NCBI RefSeq assembly: GCF_002742635.1
Contig: NZ_PEGF01000001.1
Span: 62,001 to 126,000 of the forward strand
DNA: 64,000 bases
Reading direction: 5' to 3'
Source of the DNA: Caulobacter sp. X
Lineage (GTDB): Bacteria; Pseudomonadota; Alphaproteobacteria; Caulobacterales; Caulobacteraceae
Shown: positions 8,814-17,661 of the stretch, in pieces
Layout: each line of letters starts with the position of its first letter
How positions within the stretch are numbered: the stretch's first letter is position 1
Program-made: the position numbers and the translations under genes
The notes under the pieces: model-generated
What the model was told of the DNA's origin: nothing
The model's input: only the letters and a program-made list of their open reading frames with translations
The model's database searches: none

Positions 8814-11228
8814 ATGTCGAACTATCGACTCTTGATGGCGGGATGTTCCGCCCTTGTGTTGCTTGCGGGCGCGCAAGCCGTCTTCGCTGAGGAGCCAACG
8901 CCGTCATCCGACACCGTCGATGAGATCGTGGTCAAGGCGCGTGACAAGGCTGGCCTACTGGAGAAACAGCCCAACAACACCGTCTTTGGCATCGACAAGC
9001 CGTTGCTGGAGACGCCGCGTTCGGCCAGCTTCGTCAGTGACGTCACGCTCCAGCGCTACGGCATCGAGACGATCGACGGACTAACCGCCGTCTCGCCCGG
9101 GACCTACACCGCCAGCTTCTATGGCGTGCCGGGCGCGCTGAACATTCGTGGCACCCTGGCCGAGAACTACTTCCGCGGCTTCAAGCGCATCGAGAACCGC
9201 GGGACCTACTCGACCCCGATCGGCGCGGCCGATCAGATCCAGATCGTGCGCGGTCCGCCGACCCCGATCTACGGCTCGGGCAAGGTGGGCGGCATGCTCA
9301 ACTTCATCCCGAAGTCGGGCAAGAACGAGGGCGGCTACCTGACCGCGCCGACCGGCGAGGCCACCGTCACCTACGGCTCGTACAACAAGAAGAACGCCAC
9401 GGCCCAGATTGGCCTGCCCGCGAACTTCGGCTCGGTCACAGGCGGCGTCTATCTCTACGGCGAGGTCGAGGACAGCCACAGCTACTACAAGGGCATCTAT
9501 CCGCGTCGCCAGACACTTGAGGCCTCATCGGACTTCGACCTGGGCAACGGCTGGACCACGGCGTTCGGCGGCATGTACTACCACTCGGACGGCGACGTTC
9601 AGACGCCGGGCTGGAACCGTCTGACCCAGGCGCTGATCGACAACCAGACCTATGTCACCGGCCGCGACACCACGCTGAAGGACACCGACGGCAATGGCCG
9701 TCTGACGCCGAACGAGGTCGGCTATTATCCGTACGGCAGCGCCACCTACTTGGCCTACTACGGCTATCCGGACAGCAACGCGCTGCACACGCTGGATACC
9801 GGCGTCGGCACGACGAAGCTGGATCCGCGCACCGTCTATATCAGCGGGGCCGACTTCTCGAAGACGCGGACCAACACGTTCTATTACGACCTGGCCAAGG
9901 AGCTCTCGGCCGACAGCGCCTTGAAGCTGCAGCTGTTTTACGACGACCAGAACAACAAGCGCTTTGTCAGCTACGGCTATCCGGCCTGGTTCGACAGCAA
10001 GGTCTGGGAGGCGAGGGCGACCTATAACTTCGCTTACGACACGGGGATCATCACTTCGAAGTCGTTCGTTGGCGCCTCGTATCGCAGCTTCGAGGGCCGT
10101 CGCCGTGAAAGCTATAACAGCGGGATGATCGCGCTGGATCGTCGCGACATCAGCTTCGGCGCGACCCCGACCGACATCATCGACAGTCCGTTCTCGACCG
10201 AGACCGGCGCGGGCGTTCAGGGCCTGCTGTGGGAGAACGACAACAAGAGCGAATGGACCCAGGCGGGCGTCTTCGCGATGACCGACGTTACGGTCGGCGA
10301 GCGTCTGAACCTGATGCTGGGCGGCCGCTACGACGACTATGACGTCAAGTCGAATGACACCGGCTATCTCAGCTACCAGGTCGCCGGCCAGCAGAAGGCC
10401 AGCAAGGGCAAGTTCACCTATAGCGCCAGCGCGACCTACAAGACCCCGGTCGGGGTGATGCCTTACATCACCTACGCCAAGGCCTCGGCCTTGGAGATGA
10501 GCCAGGCGGGCGACATCGCGCCTGGCCTGGTGGCCGATCCCAGCGACGCCTGGCTGTCAAACAGCGACCTGGCGGAAGCCGGCTTCAAGTTCCAGTGGCT
10601 GAAGGGCACGCTGGTGGGATCGGTGGCGGGCTACCGCCAGAACAGAACCCAGCTTACCGGCATCACCGGCACGCCGACCGGCACGCGCGCCAAGGGTGTC
10701 GAGATGGAGGTGCGTTGGCTGGCCAGCGAGCACTTCAGCTTCACCTTCTCGGGCAACACCCAGCACACGACGGTCAAGGGACCCGACAATTCGTTCCAGT
10801 ACATCCCGGCCTATACCGCCGGCGTCGCGGGGCAGCAGGCTTATGGCGGCACCTACGTCGTCTGGGCGTTCAGCAGCCTGCCCGGCCGCGCGGGCGACTA
10901 CGACTACACCCTGATCCCGAAGTCGGTGGTCAGCCTCTATGGCGCCTATACCGGCGACGACCACGACTGGGGCAAGGTCGGCGGCGCGTTTGGCGTGACT
11001 CACGTGACCAAGACCTCGGGCACCGTCCAGAACGCCGTGACCTATCCGGCTTACTGGGTGGCCAGCGGCAGCGTCTACTACGAGTACGGTCCGTACACGG
11101 CCACGTTCAACGTCGATAACCTGTTCGACAAGCTCTACTTCACGCCTGACGCTGACAGCTACGCCAACCTCGGCGCGCTGCCCAGCAAAGGCCGCGAGTG
11201 GCGCGTGACCCTTTCTCGGAAGTTCTAG
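8814..11228 (+). CDS. TonB-dependent outer-membrane receptor
   Basis: An 804-residue receptor with an N-terminal signal peptide (cleavage near AQAVFA-EEP), a TonB-box-like DEIVV at about residues 34-38, a plug domain (LNIRGTLAENYFRGF; IQIVRGPPTPIYGSGKVGG), and a beta-barrel ending in SRKF with the usual terminal Phe. It starts at ATG 8814 with GAGG just upstream; an in-frame ATG at 8784 lacks a signal sequence. By layout it resembles siderophore-type receptors. Its neighbours are an MFS permease and catabolic monooxygenase genes, not iron genes, so import of an organic substrate is more likely. A hairpin follows the stop. Confidence 0.9.
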   Translation: MSNYRLLMAGCSALVLLAGAQAVFAEEPTPSSDTVDEIVVKARDKAGLLEKQPNNTVFGIDKPLLETPRSASFVSDVTLQRYGIETIDGLTAVSPGTYTASFYGVPGALNIRGTLAENYFRGFKRIENRGTYSTPIGAADQIQIVRGPPTPIYGSGKVGGMLNFIPKSGKNEGGYLTAPTGEATVTYGSYNKKNATAQIGLPANFGSVTGGVYLYGEVEDSHSYYKGIYPRRQTLEASSDFDLGNGWTTAFGGMYYHSDGDVQTPGWNRLTQALIDNQTYVTGRDTTLKDTDGNGRLTPNEVGYYPYGSATYLAYYGYPDSNALHTLDTGVGTTKLDPRTVYISGADFSKTRTNTFYYDLAKELSADSALKLQLFYDDQNNKRFVSYGYPAWFDSKVWEARATYNFAYDTGIITSKSFVGASYRSFEGRRRESYNSGMIALDRRDISFGATPTDIIDSPFSTETGAGVQGLLWENDNKSEWTQAGVFAMTDVTVGERLNLMLGGRYDDYDVKSNDTGYLSYQVAGQQKASKGKFTYSASATYKTPVGVMPYITYAKASALEMSQAGDIAPGLVADPSDAWLSNSDLAEAGFKFQWLKGTLVGSVAGYRQNRTQLTGITGTPTGTRAKGVEMEVRWLASEHFSFTFSGNTQHTTVKGPDNSFQYIPAYTAGVAGQQAYGGTYVVWAFSSLPGRAGDYDYTLIPKSVVSLYGAYTGDDHDWGKVGGAFGVTHVTKTSGTVQNAVTYPAYWVASGSVYYEYGPYTATFNVDNLFDKLYFTPDADSYANLGALPSKGREWRVTLSRKF

Positions 11229-11235
11229 TTCCCCG

Positions 11236-11265
11236 CGCGGCGCGCCCCGCGAGGGACGCGCCGCG
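11236..11265 (+). terminator. Hairpin between TBDR and MFS gene
   Basis: CGCGGCGCG and CGCGCCGCG form a perfect 9-bp stem, with an inner CCC/GGG pair in the 12-nt loop. It sits 8 bp after the receptor stop and has no U tract, so it may work as an mRNA stabiliser or partial attenuator and not a full terminator. Confidence 0.5.
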
Positions 11266-11283
11266 AGCTTGCATGGAGGCTCG

Positions 11284-12594
11284 ATGGCGATGTCGACGAT
11301 CCAATGGCGTTCCTGGACCCTCCTGGGCGCTCTTTCCCTTCTGCTGTTCCTGATCACCGCCTCGACATTCTCATCGTTGGGAGTGGTGCTGCCGGCCATG
11401 ATCAAGGACCAGCAGTGGAGCTTCGCTTCGGCGTTCCTGGGCTTTACGCTGTTGGGGGCGTTCTGCGGCGGCTCGTCCTGGCTTCCGGCCCTGCTGATCC
11501 GCAAGGTCGGCGTGCGGGCGACGATCCTCGCCGGCTCGGCCGTGATGATCGCTGGTTTCGTTTGCCTGACGGTCTCGCGCGGCCTGCCGGTCTACTGGGT
11601 CGGCACGGCCCTGCTGGGCGTCGGCTACCAGGCGATGGCGCTGATCCCGGGCACGCATCTGCTGTCCATGCTGTTCAAGAAGCGCGCCCTGCCGTTTGGG
11701 ATCTATTTCACCATCGGCTCGCTGGGCGGGGTGGCTGGACCCTGGATGGCCCTGATCGGCATGGAGATGACCGGCGGCGCCTGGCGACCGTACTGGGCCT
11801 GGCAGGCCATCGCCTCGGCGCTGGTCGGCGTCTTGGCCGCGGGCCTGGTCGGCGGCAAGGCTTGGCTGGAGGCCGCGGCGGTCCAGACCGACAAGGCCGT
11901 GGCCGAGGAGGCGGCGGCCCAGCCCGCCAACGCTCGCGTTTATCGCACCCAGGTCGACTGGACAGTGAAGGAAGCGCTCCGCACGCCGCAGTTCTACGTC
12001 ATCGTCGCGGCCTATTTCGCTCACCTGCTGGGCGGGGTCACGGCCGTTAGTCTGGCGCCGAGCCACTTTGGCGAGATGGGCGTGGCCTCGGCCGTGGCGG
12101 TCGCGGCGCTCAGCCTCGAATCGCTGATGCAGGTCGTGGCCCGGATGAGCGGCGGCCTGCTGGGCGACCGCATCGATCCGCGTTGGCTACTGGCCGGCGC
12201 GCAAGGGATGATGGCCGTCGGCCTGTTGGCCCTGGCCAACGCCGCCGCCTGGCCAATGATGGTGATCTTCGCCCTCGGCGTCGGGGTCGGCTTCGGCATG
12301 ACCGTGCTGGCCGTCAGCATCCTGCTGCTCAACTACTATGGCCGGAAGAGCAATCTCGAACTCTTTTCCTTGGTCTGTCTGGCCGGCGCCGTCTCGGCCC
12401 TGGGACCGGTGATCGGCGGCTTCATGCGCGACCGCCTCGGCGGCTTCGCGCCGACCTTCCAGATCTTCGCCGCCGTGATCGGGGTGATCTTCGTGGCGGC
12501 TCTGTTCATGCGGCCGCCGCGCAAGGCGACCGAGGAAGCCTCGCTCGCGCCGGTTCCGGCGCCCACGCCCGTCCTGCTGCGCGACGCGGCCTAA
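11284..12594 (+). CDS. MFS transporter
   Basis: A 12-helix permease of 436 residues. The first helix contains LFLITASTFSSLGVVLPAMIKD, and helix 4 has the GVGYQAMALIPGTHLLS segment seen in oxalate/formate- and monocarboxylate-type MFS proteins. GGAGG lies 4 nt before ATG 11284; a TTG at 11269 and an ATG at 11290 are alternatives. It follows the TBDR and precedes the RutA-like gene, so it probably carries the same substrate across the inner membrane. Confidence 0.85.
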   Translation: MAMSTIQWRSWTLLGALSLLLFLITASTFSSLGVVLPAMIKDQQWSFASAFLGFTLLGAFCGGSSWLPALLIRKVGVRATILAGSAVMIAGFVCLTVSRGLPVYWVGTALLGVGYQAMALIPGTHLLSMLFKKRALPFGIYFTIGSLGGVAGPWMALIGMEMTGGAWRPYWAWQAIASALVGVLAAGLVGGKAWLEAAAVQTDKAVAEEAAAQPANARVYRTQVDWTVKEALRTPQFYVIVAAYFAHLLGGVTAVSLAPSHFGEMGVASAVAVAALSLESLMQVVARMSGGLLGDRIDPRWLLAGAQGMMAVGLLALANAAAWPMMVIFALGVGVGFGMTVLAVSILLLNYYGRKSNLELFSLVCLAGAVSALGPVIGGFMRDRLGGFAPTFQIFAAVIGVIFVAALFMRPPRKATEEASLAPVPAPTPVLLRDAA

Positions 12595-12616
12595 TCAGAA
12601 TCCGGAGAGTAACGCC

Positions 12617-13681
12617 ATGTTCCACCGTCCTTCGCAGAGCAAGCAGTTCGGGGTTTTCCTGCCGGTCGCCAATGGCGGCTGGATCATCTCCAAGACCACG
12701 CCGCCTCTGGACGGGCTCTACGCCCAGAACCGGGCGGCGGCGGTGAAGGCCGACGAGATCGGGCTGGATTTCGTGATGTCGATGGCCAAGTTCCGCGGCT
12801 TTGGCGGCGAGACCGACCACTGGGGCACGGCGCTGGAGTCGGTGACCATGATGGCGGGCATCGCCGAGGCGACCCGCAATGTGAAGATCTGGGCCACGAT
12901 CCATCCGCTGCTGCAGAACCCGGCGGTGGCGGCCAAGATGATCGCCACGCTCGATCACATCAGCGGCGGTCGGGCGGGCCTCAACATCGTGGCGGGCGCC
13001 TATAAAGGCGAGTTCGATCAGATGGGGGCGTGGGACGATTCCTTGTCCCATGACGACCGCTACGCCCTGACCGAGGAATGGACCGCCATCGTCAAGCGGC
13101 TGTGGTCGGAGGACAGCGTCGACGTCCAGGGTAAGTACTTCACGATGAAGGACTGCCAGTCCAAGCCCAAGCCGTTGTCGCGACCGCGCCCGGACCTGGT
13201 CTGCGCGGGGATGAGCGACCGGGGCTTCCAGTTCTCGGTGCGCGAGGCCGACATCTGCTTCATCGGCGGCCGCACGCCCGACGAGCGCCGCGACGCGTCG
13301 CTGCGGGCCAAGAAGGCCGCCGAGGGCATGGGCAAGACCATCAAGACCTTCGCCATGTGCACGGTGGTCCACGGCGACACGGATGCGGACGCCGAGGCCA
13401 AGGTCGAGCGCTACAAGGACGGCGCGGACATGGGGGCGATCCTGGCCATGCTGGAAAGCTGGGGCGTTCCGGCCGAGAAGCTGTCGAGCGTGGCGGCCGC
13501 GCAAGGGGCGTTCATGACCCAGACCGTGGTCGGTTCGCCCAAGACCTGCGGCGCCCAGATCGAGGAGTTCCTGCGCTACTGCGAGCTGGACGGCCTGATG
13601 CTGATCTTCCCCGACTATGTCGAAGGCCTGACCATGTTCGGCTCCGAAATCCTGCCCGGCCTGAGGGCGGTCTTCCCGTGA
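12617..13681 (+). CDS. RutA-like flavin-dependent (LLM) monooxygenase
   Basis: A 354-residue luciferase-fold monooxygenase. Long stretches align with E. coli RutA, the pyrimidine oxygenase: GVFLPVANGGWIIS, SMAKFRGFGG, HISGGRAGLNIVAGAYKGEFDQMG cut by few changes, YFTMKDC, and VCAGMSDRGFQFS. RutA uses FMNH2 and O2 to open the uracil ring. The flavin would come from the reductase at 15734. The next gene overlaps (GTGA). Because the rest of the rut set is missing, the substrate may be another cyclic amide, ureide or N-heterocycle and not uracil. Confidence 0.85.
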   Translation: MFHRPSQSKQFGVFLPVANGGWIISKTTPPLDGLYAQNRAAAVKADEIGLDFVMSMAKFRGFGGETDHWGTALESVTMMAGIAEATRNVKIWATIHPLLQNPAVAAKMIATLDHISGGRAGLNIVAGAYKGEFDQMGAWDDSLSHDDRYALTEEWTAIVKRLWSEDSVDVQGKYFTMKDCQSKPKPLSRPRPDLVCAGMSDRGFQFSVREADICFIGGRTPDERRDASLRAKKAAEGMGKTIKTFAMCTVVHGDTDADAEAKVERYKDGADMGAILAMLESWGVPAEKLSSVAAAQGAFMTQTVVGSPKTCGAQIEEFLRYCELDGLMLIFPDYVEGLTMFGSEILPGLRAVFP

Positions 13682-14346
13682 ACGCCCAAATCGCTTCGGT
13701 TGTGAGCGCCGGCGCGAAAGGGGGCGAGGGCCTAGCCGCCTGGATCGCGCCATCGCGCACGGCGGCGCTGGTGATCGACATCCAGGTCGATTTCGCCTCG
13801 CCCGCGGGCGCGCTGGGGGCTTATGTCGACATGGCGGCGGTCCAGCCCGCGGTGACCGCCGCCCAGCGCCTCGTCGACGCCGCGCGCGGGGCGGGGACGC
13901 CGGTGGTGTTCGTGGGTCTCTTCACCACGCTGGAGACCGACTCCCCGGCCTGGAAGGAGCGCATGCGCCGCCGCGGTGGGGATCCCGACAACGAAAGCGC
14001 CTTGTGTCGTGAAGGCGAGGCCGGTTCGGACTTTTACGGACCACAACCGGCGGCGGGAGAGTTGGTGGTCAAGAAGGCCCGCTACAGCGGCTTCGTCGGC
14101 ACCACGTTGGACGCGCAGTTGAAGAGCATGGGCGTCGACACTCTGGTTGTCGCCGGCCTCACCACCGAGTGTTGCGTCGACAGCACCGTGCGCGACGCCT
14201 TCAGCCTGGACTACCACGTATTCGTCGCCGCCGACGCCTGCGCCGCCTACGAGCCCGACATCCACGCCGCCTCGCTGAAGGTGATGGAATTGAACAGCGC
14301 GATCCTGACCGACACGGCCGCGATCGCGCACGCCTGGAGCGCCTGA
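13678..14346 (+). CDS. Isochorismatase-family hydrolase, RutB-like
   Basis: A 222-residue cysteine hydrolase of the isochorismatase fold. The catalytic triad is visible as Asp34 (LVIDIQVDF), Lys133 (KKARYSGF) and Cys166 (TTECCVDST). KARYSGF-x-x-T-x-LD and the GLTTECCVDSTVRD region resemble RutB, the ureidoacrylate amidohydrolase that acts on the RutA product. The start is GTG 13678, overlapping the previous stop as GTGA, so the two proteins are translationally coupled and probably act in sequence. Confidence 0.85.
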   Translation: MNAQIASVVSAGAKGGEGLAAWIAPSRTAALVIDIQVDFASPAGALGAYVDMAAVQPAVTAAQRLVDAARGAGTPVVFVGLFTTLETDSPAWKERMRRRGGDPDNESALCREGEAGSDFYGPQPAAGELVVKKARYSGFVGTTLDAQLKSMGVDTLVVAGLTTECCVDSTVRDAFSLDYHVFVAADACAAYEPDIHAASLKVMELNSAILTDTAAIAHAWSA

Positions 14347-14348
14347 CC

Positions 14349-15734
14349 ATGGCCGACGGATTTGCGAACCTGGGCGCTTCGGCGCCGTACGCGGTCACCG
14401 AGGAAGATCGCAAGGCCATCGCCGCCGCGATCGATGAGGCCGAGATCGTCGAACTGGCTCTGGCGCTGGGCAACATTCCCGCGCCGTCGGGCAAGGAGCT
14501 GGAGGTCGCCAACTACGTCCATGACTGGATGGCCCGCGAAGGCTTCGCGCCGCGCAAGGTCGGCGCGACGCCGGAGCGGCCCAACGTCATCGGGACCTAT
14601 GGCGGCAAGGGTGTCGGCAAGAACCTGCTGTTCACCGCCCATCTCGACACCGAGGCGCCGACCTGGAACCCGGACCTGGACGCCTACAAATACGCGCCTG
14701 AGACCCTGGCCAATCCCGAGTGGGAGAAATGCTGGCTGGAGGACGGTAAGCTCTATGGTTATCCGATCGCCAACGATCGCGGCCCGATGAGCTGCTTCCT
14801 GATCGCGGCGAAGGCGCTGAAGAAGGCCGGCTACGCGCTGGCCGGCAAGATGTACCTGACCGCCTGTCCCGGCGAGATCGGCCCCGAGCCGATCGAGGAG
14901 CACCGGGGCGTGCAGTACATGGGCAAGGACATCGGGGCCCACTATCTGTTCCACCATGGCGGCGTCGCGCCCGACTACGCCATCGCCGCCGAGGGCTGCG
15001 ATTTCGGCCTGACCTGGGTCGGCTGCGGCTACGCGGTGTTCCGTCTCCAGGTGTGGGGCGAGGGGGTCTTCACCCCGTTGCTGGAGCATCCGCCAAAGGC
15101 CGACCAGCATCCCAACCCGATCTACAAGCTGGGCAAGCTGACCGAGGCGATCCATGCCTGGAGCGGCGAGTGGGAGAGGGCGAGCCGCTACGAAAGCGCC
15201 GGCGGCGTCGCCCAGCCCAAGTCGCAGATCGCCTCGGTGCGGGGCGGCATTCCCTACGCCTTCGGGGCGGGCACCGAGCTGGTGAACCTCTATCTGGAGG
15301 TGGGGCTGAGCCCCAAGCAGCGCGTGGCCGACGCCCAGCATTCGCTCGAGAAGATGGTGCGTGACGCGGGGCTTGGCCGCATCGACATCGAACCGGTCGT
15401 TGTGCGCCATGGCTTCGAGGCGGACGCCGCCGAGGTCGCGCCGCTGGTCGGCGCTGTCGACGTCGCGACCCAGCTGGGTCTCGGCCATCCGGTCGCACTG
15501 GCCAATCCGGTCTATTCCAGCATGTGGCGAGACCACAACGTCTTCAACATGCATCGCATCCCGGCGATCACCACGGGCTTCCGTCGTTGGCGCCCGACGC
15601 CCCAGGACCTGATCGACAGCGCGCTGGTCTACGCCCTGACCGCGCTGGCGGTTTGCGGCCGGGCCATTCCCGACGAGAGCGTCAAGCGCCCCGCATCGGC
15701 GGTCTATCCCGACAACCCGTTCGGGGATGCGTGA
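14349..15734 (+). CDS. M20-family metallopeptidase/amidohydrolase
   Basis: A 461-residue zinc hydrolase. The first metal-ligand motif is FTAHLDTEAP, followed by a Glu-bearing segment (ACPGEIGPEP) and a C-terminal histidine region (MWRDHNVFNMHRIPA). Members cleave amide bonds in dipeptides, N-acyl amino acids or carbamoyl compounds. It lies 2 bp after the isochorismatase gene and overlaps the flavin reductase by TGATG. In this operon it probably releases an amino acid or amine after ring opening. The substrate is not identifiable. Confidence 0.82.
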   Translation: MADGFANLGASAPYAVTEEDRKAIAAAIDEAEIVELALALGNIPAPSGKELEVANYVHDWMAREGFAPRKVGATPERPNVIGTYGGKGVGKNLLFTAHLDTEAPTWNPDLDAYKYAPETLANPEWEKCWLEDGKLYGYPIANDRGPMSCFLIAAKALKKAGYALAGKMYLTACPGEIGPEPIEEHRGVQYMGKDIGAHYLFHHGGVAPDYAIAAEGCDFGLTWVGCGYAVFRLQVWGEGVFTPLLEHPPKADQHPNPIYKLGKLTEAIHAWSGEWERASRYESAGGVAQPKSQIASVRGGIPYAFGAGTELVNLYLEVGLSPKQRVADAQHSLEKMVRDAGLGRIDIEPVVVRHGFEADAAEVAPLVGAVDVATQLGLGHPVALANPVYSSMWRDHNVFNMHRIPAITTGFRRWRPTPQDLIDSALVYALTALAVCGRAIPDESVKRPASAVYPDNPFGDA

Positions 15735-16240
15735 TGAGCGCGGCGGCACAAACTCACGCGCCCCAAGAGGGGCCGAATCCCGCGGACTTTCGCAAGGCCA
15801 TGGGCAGCTTCCCCGCTGGCGTGACGGTGGTTACGGCCTGTCACGAGGGGCGGCTGGTCGGCACGACCGTCAGCGCCTTCAGCTCGGTGTCGATGGACCC
15901 GCCGCTGATCATGGTCTGCCTCAAACGCGACAGCCGCACGCTCGCGGCCGTCAAGCCGGCGGAGCGGTTCTGCGTCAACATCCTGGCGCAAGAGCAGGGG
16001 GATCTCGCCTACCGCTTCGCCAAGAGCGGCGCCGATGATCGCTTCGCCCTGACCGCCGTCGAGGCGGGCGTGAGCGGCGCGCCGTTGCTGGCCGGCTGCG
16101 TGACCGCGATCGAATGCGAACTGAGCGCCGCCCACGACGGCGGCGATCACGAAATCCTGGTCGGACGCGTCCTGCGGGTCGTGACCGACGAGACCAAGAC
16201 GCCGCTTGTTTACGTGCGCGGCGTGTTTCTCAAGACCTAG
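15734..16240 (+). CDS. Flavin reductase (RutF/HpaC-like)
   Basis: A 168-residue flavin-reductase-domain protein that uses NAD(P)H to supply reduced FMN. FRKAMGSFPAGVTVVTA and VGTTVSAFSSVSMDPPLIMVCL are the hallmark FMN-binding segments, and ERFCVNILAQEQ follows. It starts within the previous stop (TGATG). It most likely serves the RutA-like monooxygenase two genes upstream. The longer frame from 15524 overlaps the M20 gene and is not used. Confidence 0.9.
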   Translation: MSAAAQTHAPQEGPNPADFRKAMGSFPAGVTVVTACHEGRLVGTTVSAFSSVSMDPPLIMVCLKRDSRTLAAVKPAERFCVNILAQEQGDLAYRFAKSGADDRFALTAVEAGVSGAPLLAGCVTAIECELSAAHDGGDHEILVGRVLRVVTDETKTPLVYVRGVFLKT

Positions 16241-16255
16241 TTGGAGTTTCGCCGC

Positions 16256-17068
16256 ATGGCCTATGACGTGCTCGACGTGAAGCCCATGACCCGCCGGATC
16301 GGCGCGGAGATCTTCGGCGTCGATCTGGGCAAGCCGCTCAGCAACCGCCAGTTCGAAGAGGTCCATCAGGCGCTGCTGCAGCACCAGGTGATCTTCTTCC
16401 GCGACCAGGACATGTCACATGAGGCGCACAAGGATTTAGGCCGCAAGTTCGGAGACTTGGCCATACATTCTGGCGTGCCTGGCCTGCCGGACCATCCCGA
16501 GATCGTCGCCATCCACGCCGACGCCAATTCCAAATTCGTGGCGGGCGAGAACTGGCACTCGGACCTGACCTGCGACCCCGAGCCGCCGCTGGGCAGCATC
16601 CTCTATATGAAGGTCCTTCCGGACGATGGCGGCGACACCTGCTTCGCCAGCATGTACTGGGCCTACGAGACGCTGTCGGACAAGATGAAGGCCTATCTGG
16701 AGGGGCTGGAGGCGGTCCACGACGCCAACCCAGTCTACAAGGCGATCTTCCCGGACATCGACCGCAAGTACAATTGCTCGACCCACCCCGTCGTGCGAAC
16801 CCATCCGGTCACCGGCCGCAAGAGCCTGTTCGTGAACCCATCCTACACGACGCATATCGCCGGCCTGCCCAAGGCCGAGAGCGCGGCGATCCTGGGCTAC
16901 CTCTATCAGCACGCCAGCAATCCGGATTTTCAGGTGCGTTTCCGCTGGCGTCCCAATTCGGTGGCGTTCTGGGACAACCGCTGCACCTGGCACCAGGCGA
17001 TCTGGGACTATTTCCCCGACACCCGCACGGGCTATCGGGTGACGATCGCCGGCGATAAGCCCTTCTAG
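16256..17068 (+). CDS. TauD/TfdA-type Fe(II)/2-oxoglutarate dioxygenase
   Basis: A 270-residue non-heme iron dioxygenase. The iron triad is visible: His101-x-Asp103 in ENWHSDL and the distal His246 in CTWHQAIWDYFPDTRTGYRVTI, which also contains the Arg expected to bind 2-oxoglutarate. Family members hydroxylate taurine, alkyl sulfonates, phenoxyacetates and carnitine-like compounds. ATG 16256 has GGAG 10 nt upstream. It is the last gene of the Rut-like operon, just before a strong hairpin. It may start or finish degradation of the operon's substrate. Confidence 0.88.
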   Translation: MAYDVLDVKPMTRRIGAEIFGVDLGKPLSNRQFEEVHQALLQHQVIFFRDQDMSHEAHKDLGRKFGDLAIHSGVPGLPDHPEIVAIHADANSKFVAGENWHSDLTCDPEPPLGSILYMKVLPDDGGDTCFASMYWAYETLSDKMKAYLEGLEAVHDANPVYKAIFPDIDRKYNCSTHPVVRTHPVTGRKSLFVNPSYTTHIAGLPKAESAAILGYLYQHASNPDFQVRFRWRPNSVAFWDNRCTWHQAIWDYFPDTRTGYRVTIAGDKPF

Positions 17069-17083
17069 CGTCCGCATGTGCAA

Positions 17084-17110
17084 AGCGCCGCCATGAGCCA
17101 TGGCGGCGCT
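17084..17110. terminator. Bidirectional hairpin between convergent operons
   Basis: AGCGCCGCCATG and CATGGCGGCGCT form a perfect 12-bp stem with a 3-nt loop between the dioxygenase stop (17068) and the VOC gene stop (17155). It lacks a U tract but is well placed to end both transcripts. Confidence 0.7.
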
Positions 17111-17154
17111 CGCGGATTTGGCAGGGCGCCGCGCTCATCGGGCGCGGCGTTCTG

Positions 17155-17640
17155 TTATTCGCGGGTGAAGTCCGTCGGGATCTTCGGATCCGGTCCGGCC
17201 TTACCCCACAGGACGATCTCGTTGCCCCAAGGGTCGCGGAAGGCGTGATTGTAGCCGTTGAATTCCTTCCAGTAGTGGTTCCGCCACAGGATCGTCGCGC
17301 CCAGGCTCTCGGCGGTCGCCAGGATGCGGTCGGCGTTGTCGTCATCGCCGATCAGCACCCAGACCCGCGGCTTGCGGCCCTCCGTGCTCAGGGCGCGCGG
17401 CTCGACGCCCTCCGGCTCCGGATGAGGGCGTGCGTTGGCGGCCTTGAAGATCCCCAGATGCAGGTTGCCGATCTCGCTGTCGGTTCCGTCCGGCTTCTTG
17501 AAGAAGCCGCCGGGCACCATCCGGTGATAGACGCCTTCCGGGCGGGCATCGTTCTGCCAGCCGAACACCTTAGCGTAGAAGTCGCCGGCGGCGGCCGGAT
17601 CGTCGGAGGCGAGGTCGACGAAGATCATGGTGTTGGTCAC
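17155..17640 (-). CDS. VOC superfamily (glyoxalase/bleomycin-resistance fold) protein
   Basis: A 161-residue protein with paired beta-alpha-beta VOC modules. The N-terminal FVDLASDDPAAAGDFYAKVFGW and the C-terminal YNHAFRDPWGNEIVLWG are characteristic. Members are lyases, isomerases, dioxygenases or binding proteins; the role here is unknown. GTG 17640 gives MTNTMIF; ATG 17628 is an alternative start. It is the last gene of the minus-strand tauD-SDR-VOC unit, 21 bp after the SDR. Confidence 0.78.
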   Translation of the reverse strand: MTNTMIFVDLASDDPAAAGDFYAKVFGWQNDARPEGVYHRMVPGGFFKKPDGTDSEIGNLHLGIFKAANARPHPEPEGVEPRALSTEGRKPRVWVLIGDDDNADRILATAESLGATILWRNHYWKEFNGYNHAFRDPWGNEIVLWGKAGPDPKIPTDFTRE

Positions 17641-17661
17641 TGAATAAACTCGCGTTTTGTG

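Noticed and set aside
8814..11228. TBDR as a siderophore receptor
   Set aside because: The plug resembles siderophore receptors, but there are no iron-uptake or Fur-type signals nearby, and the operon continues with catabolic genes.
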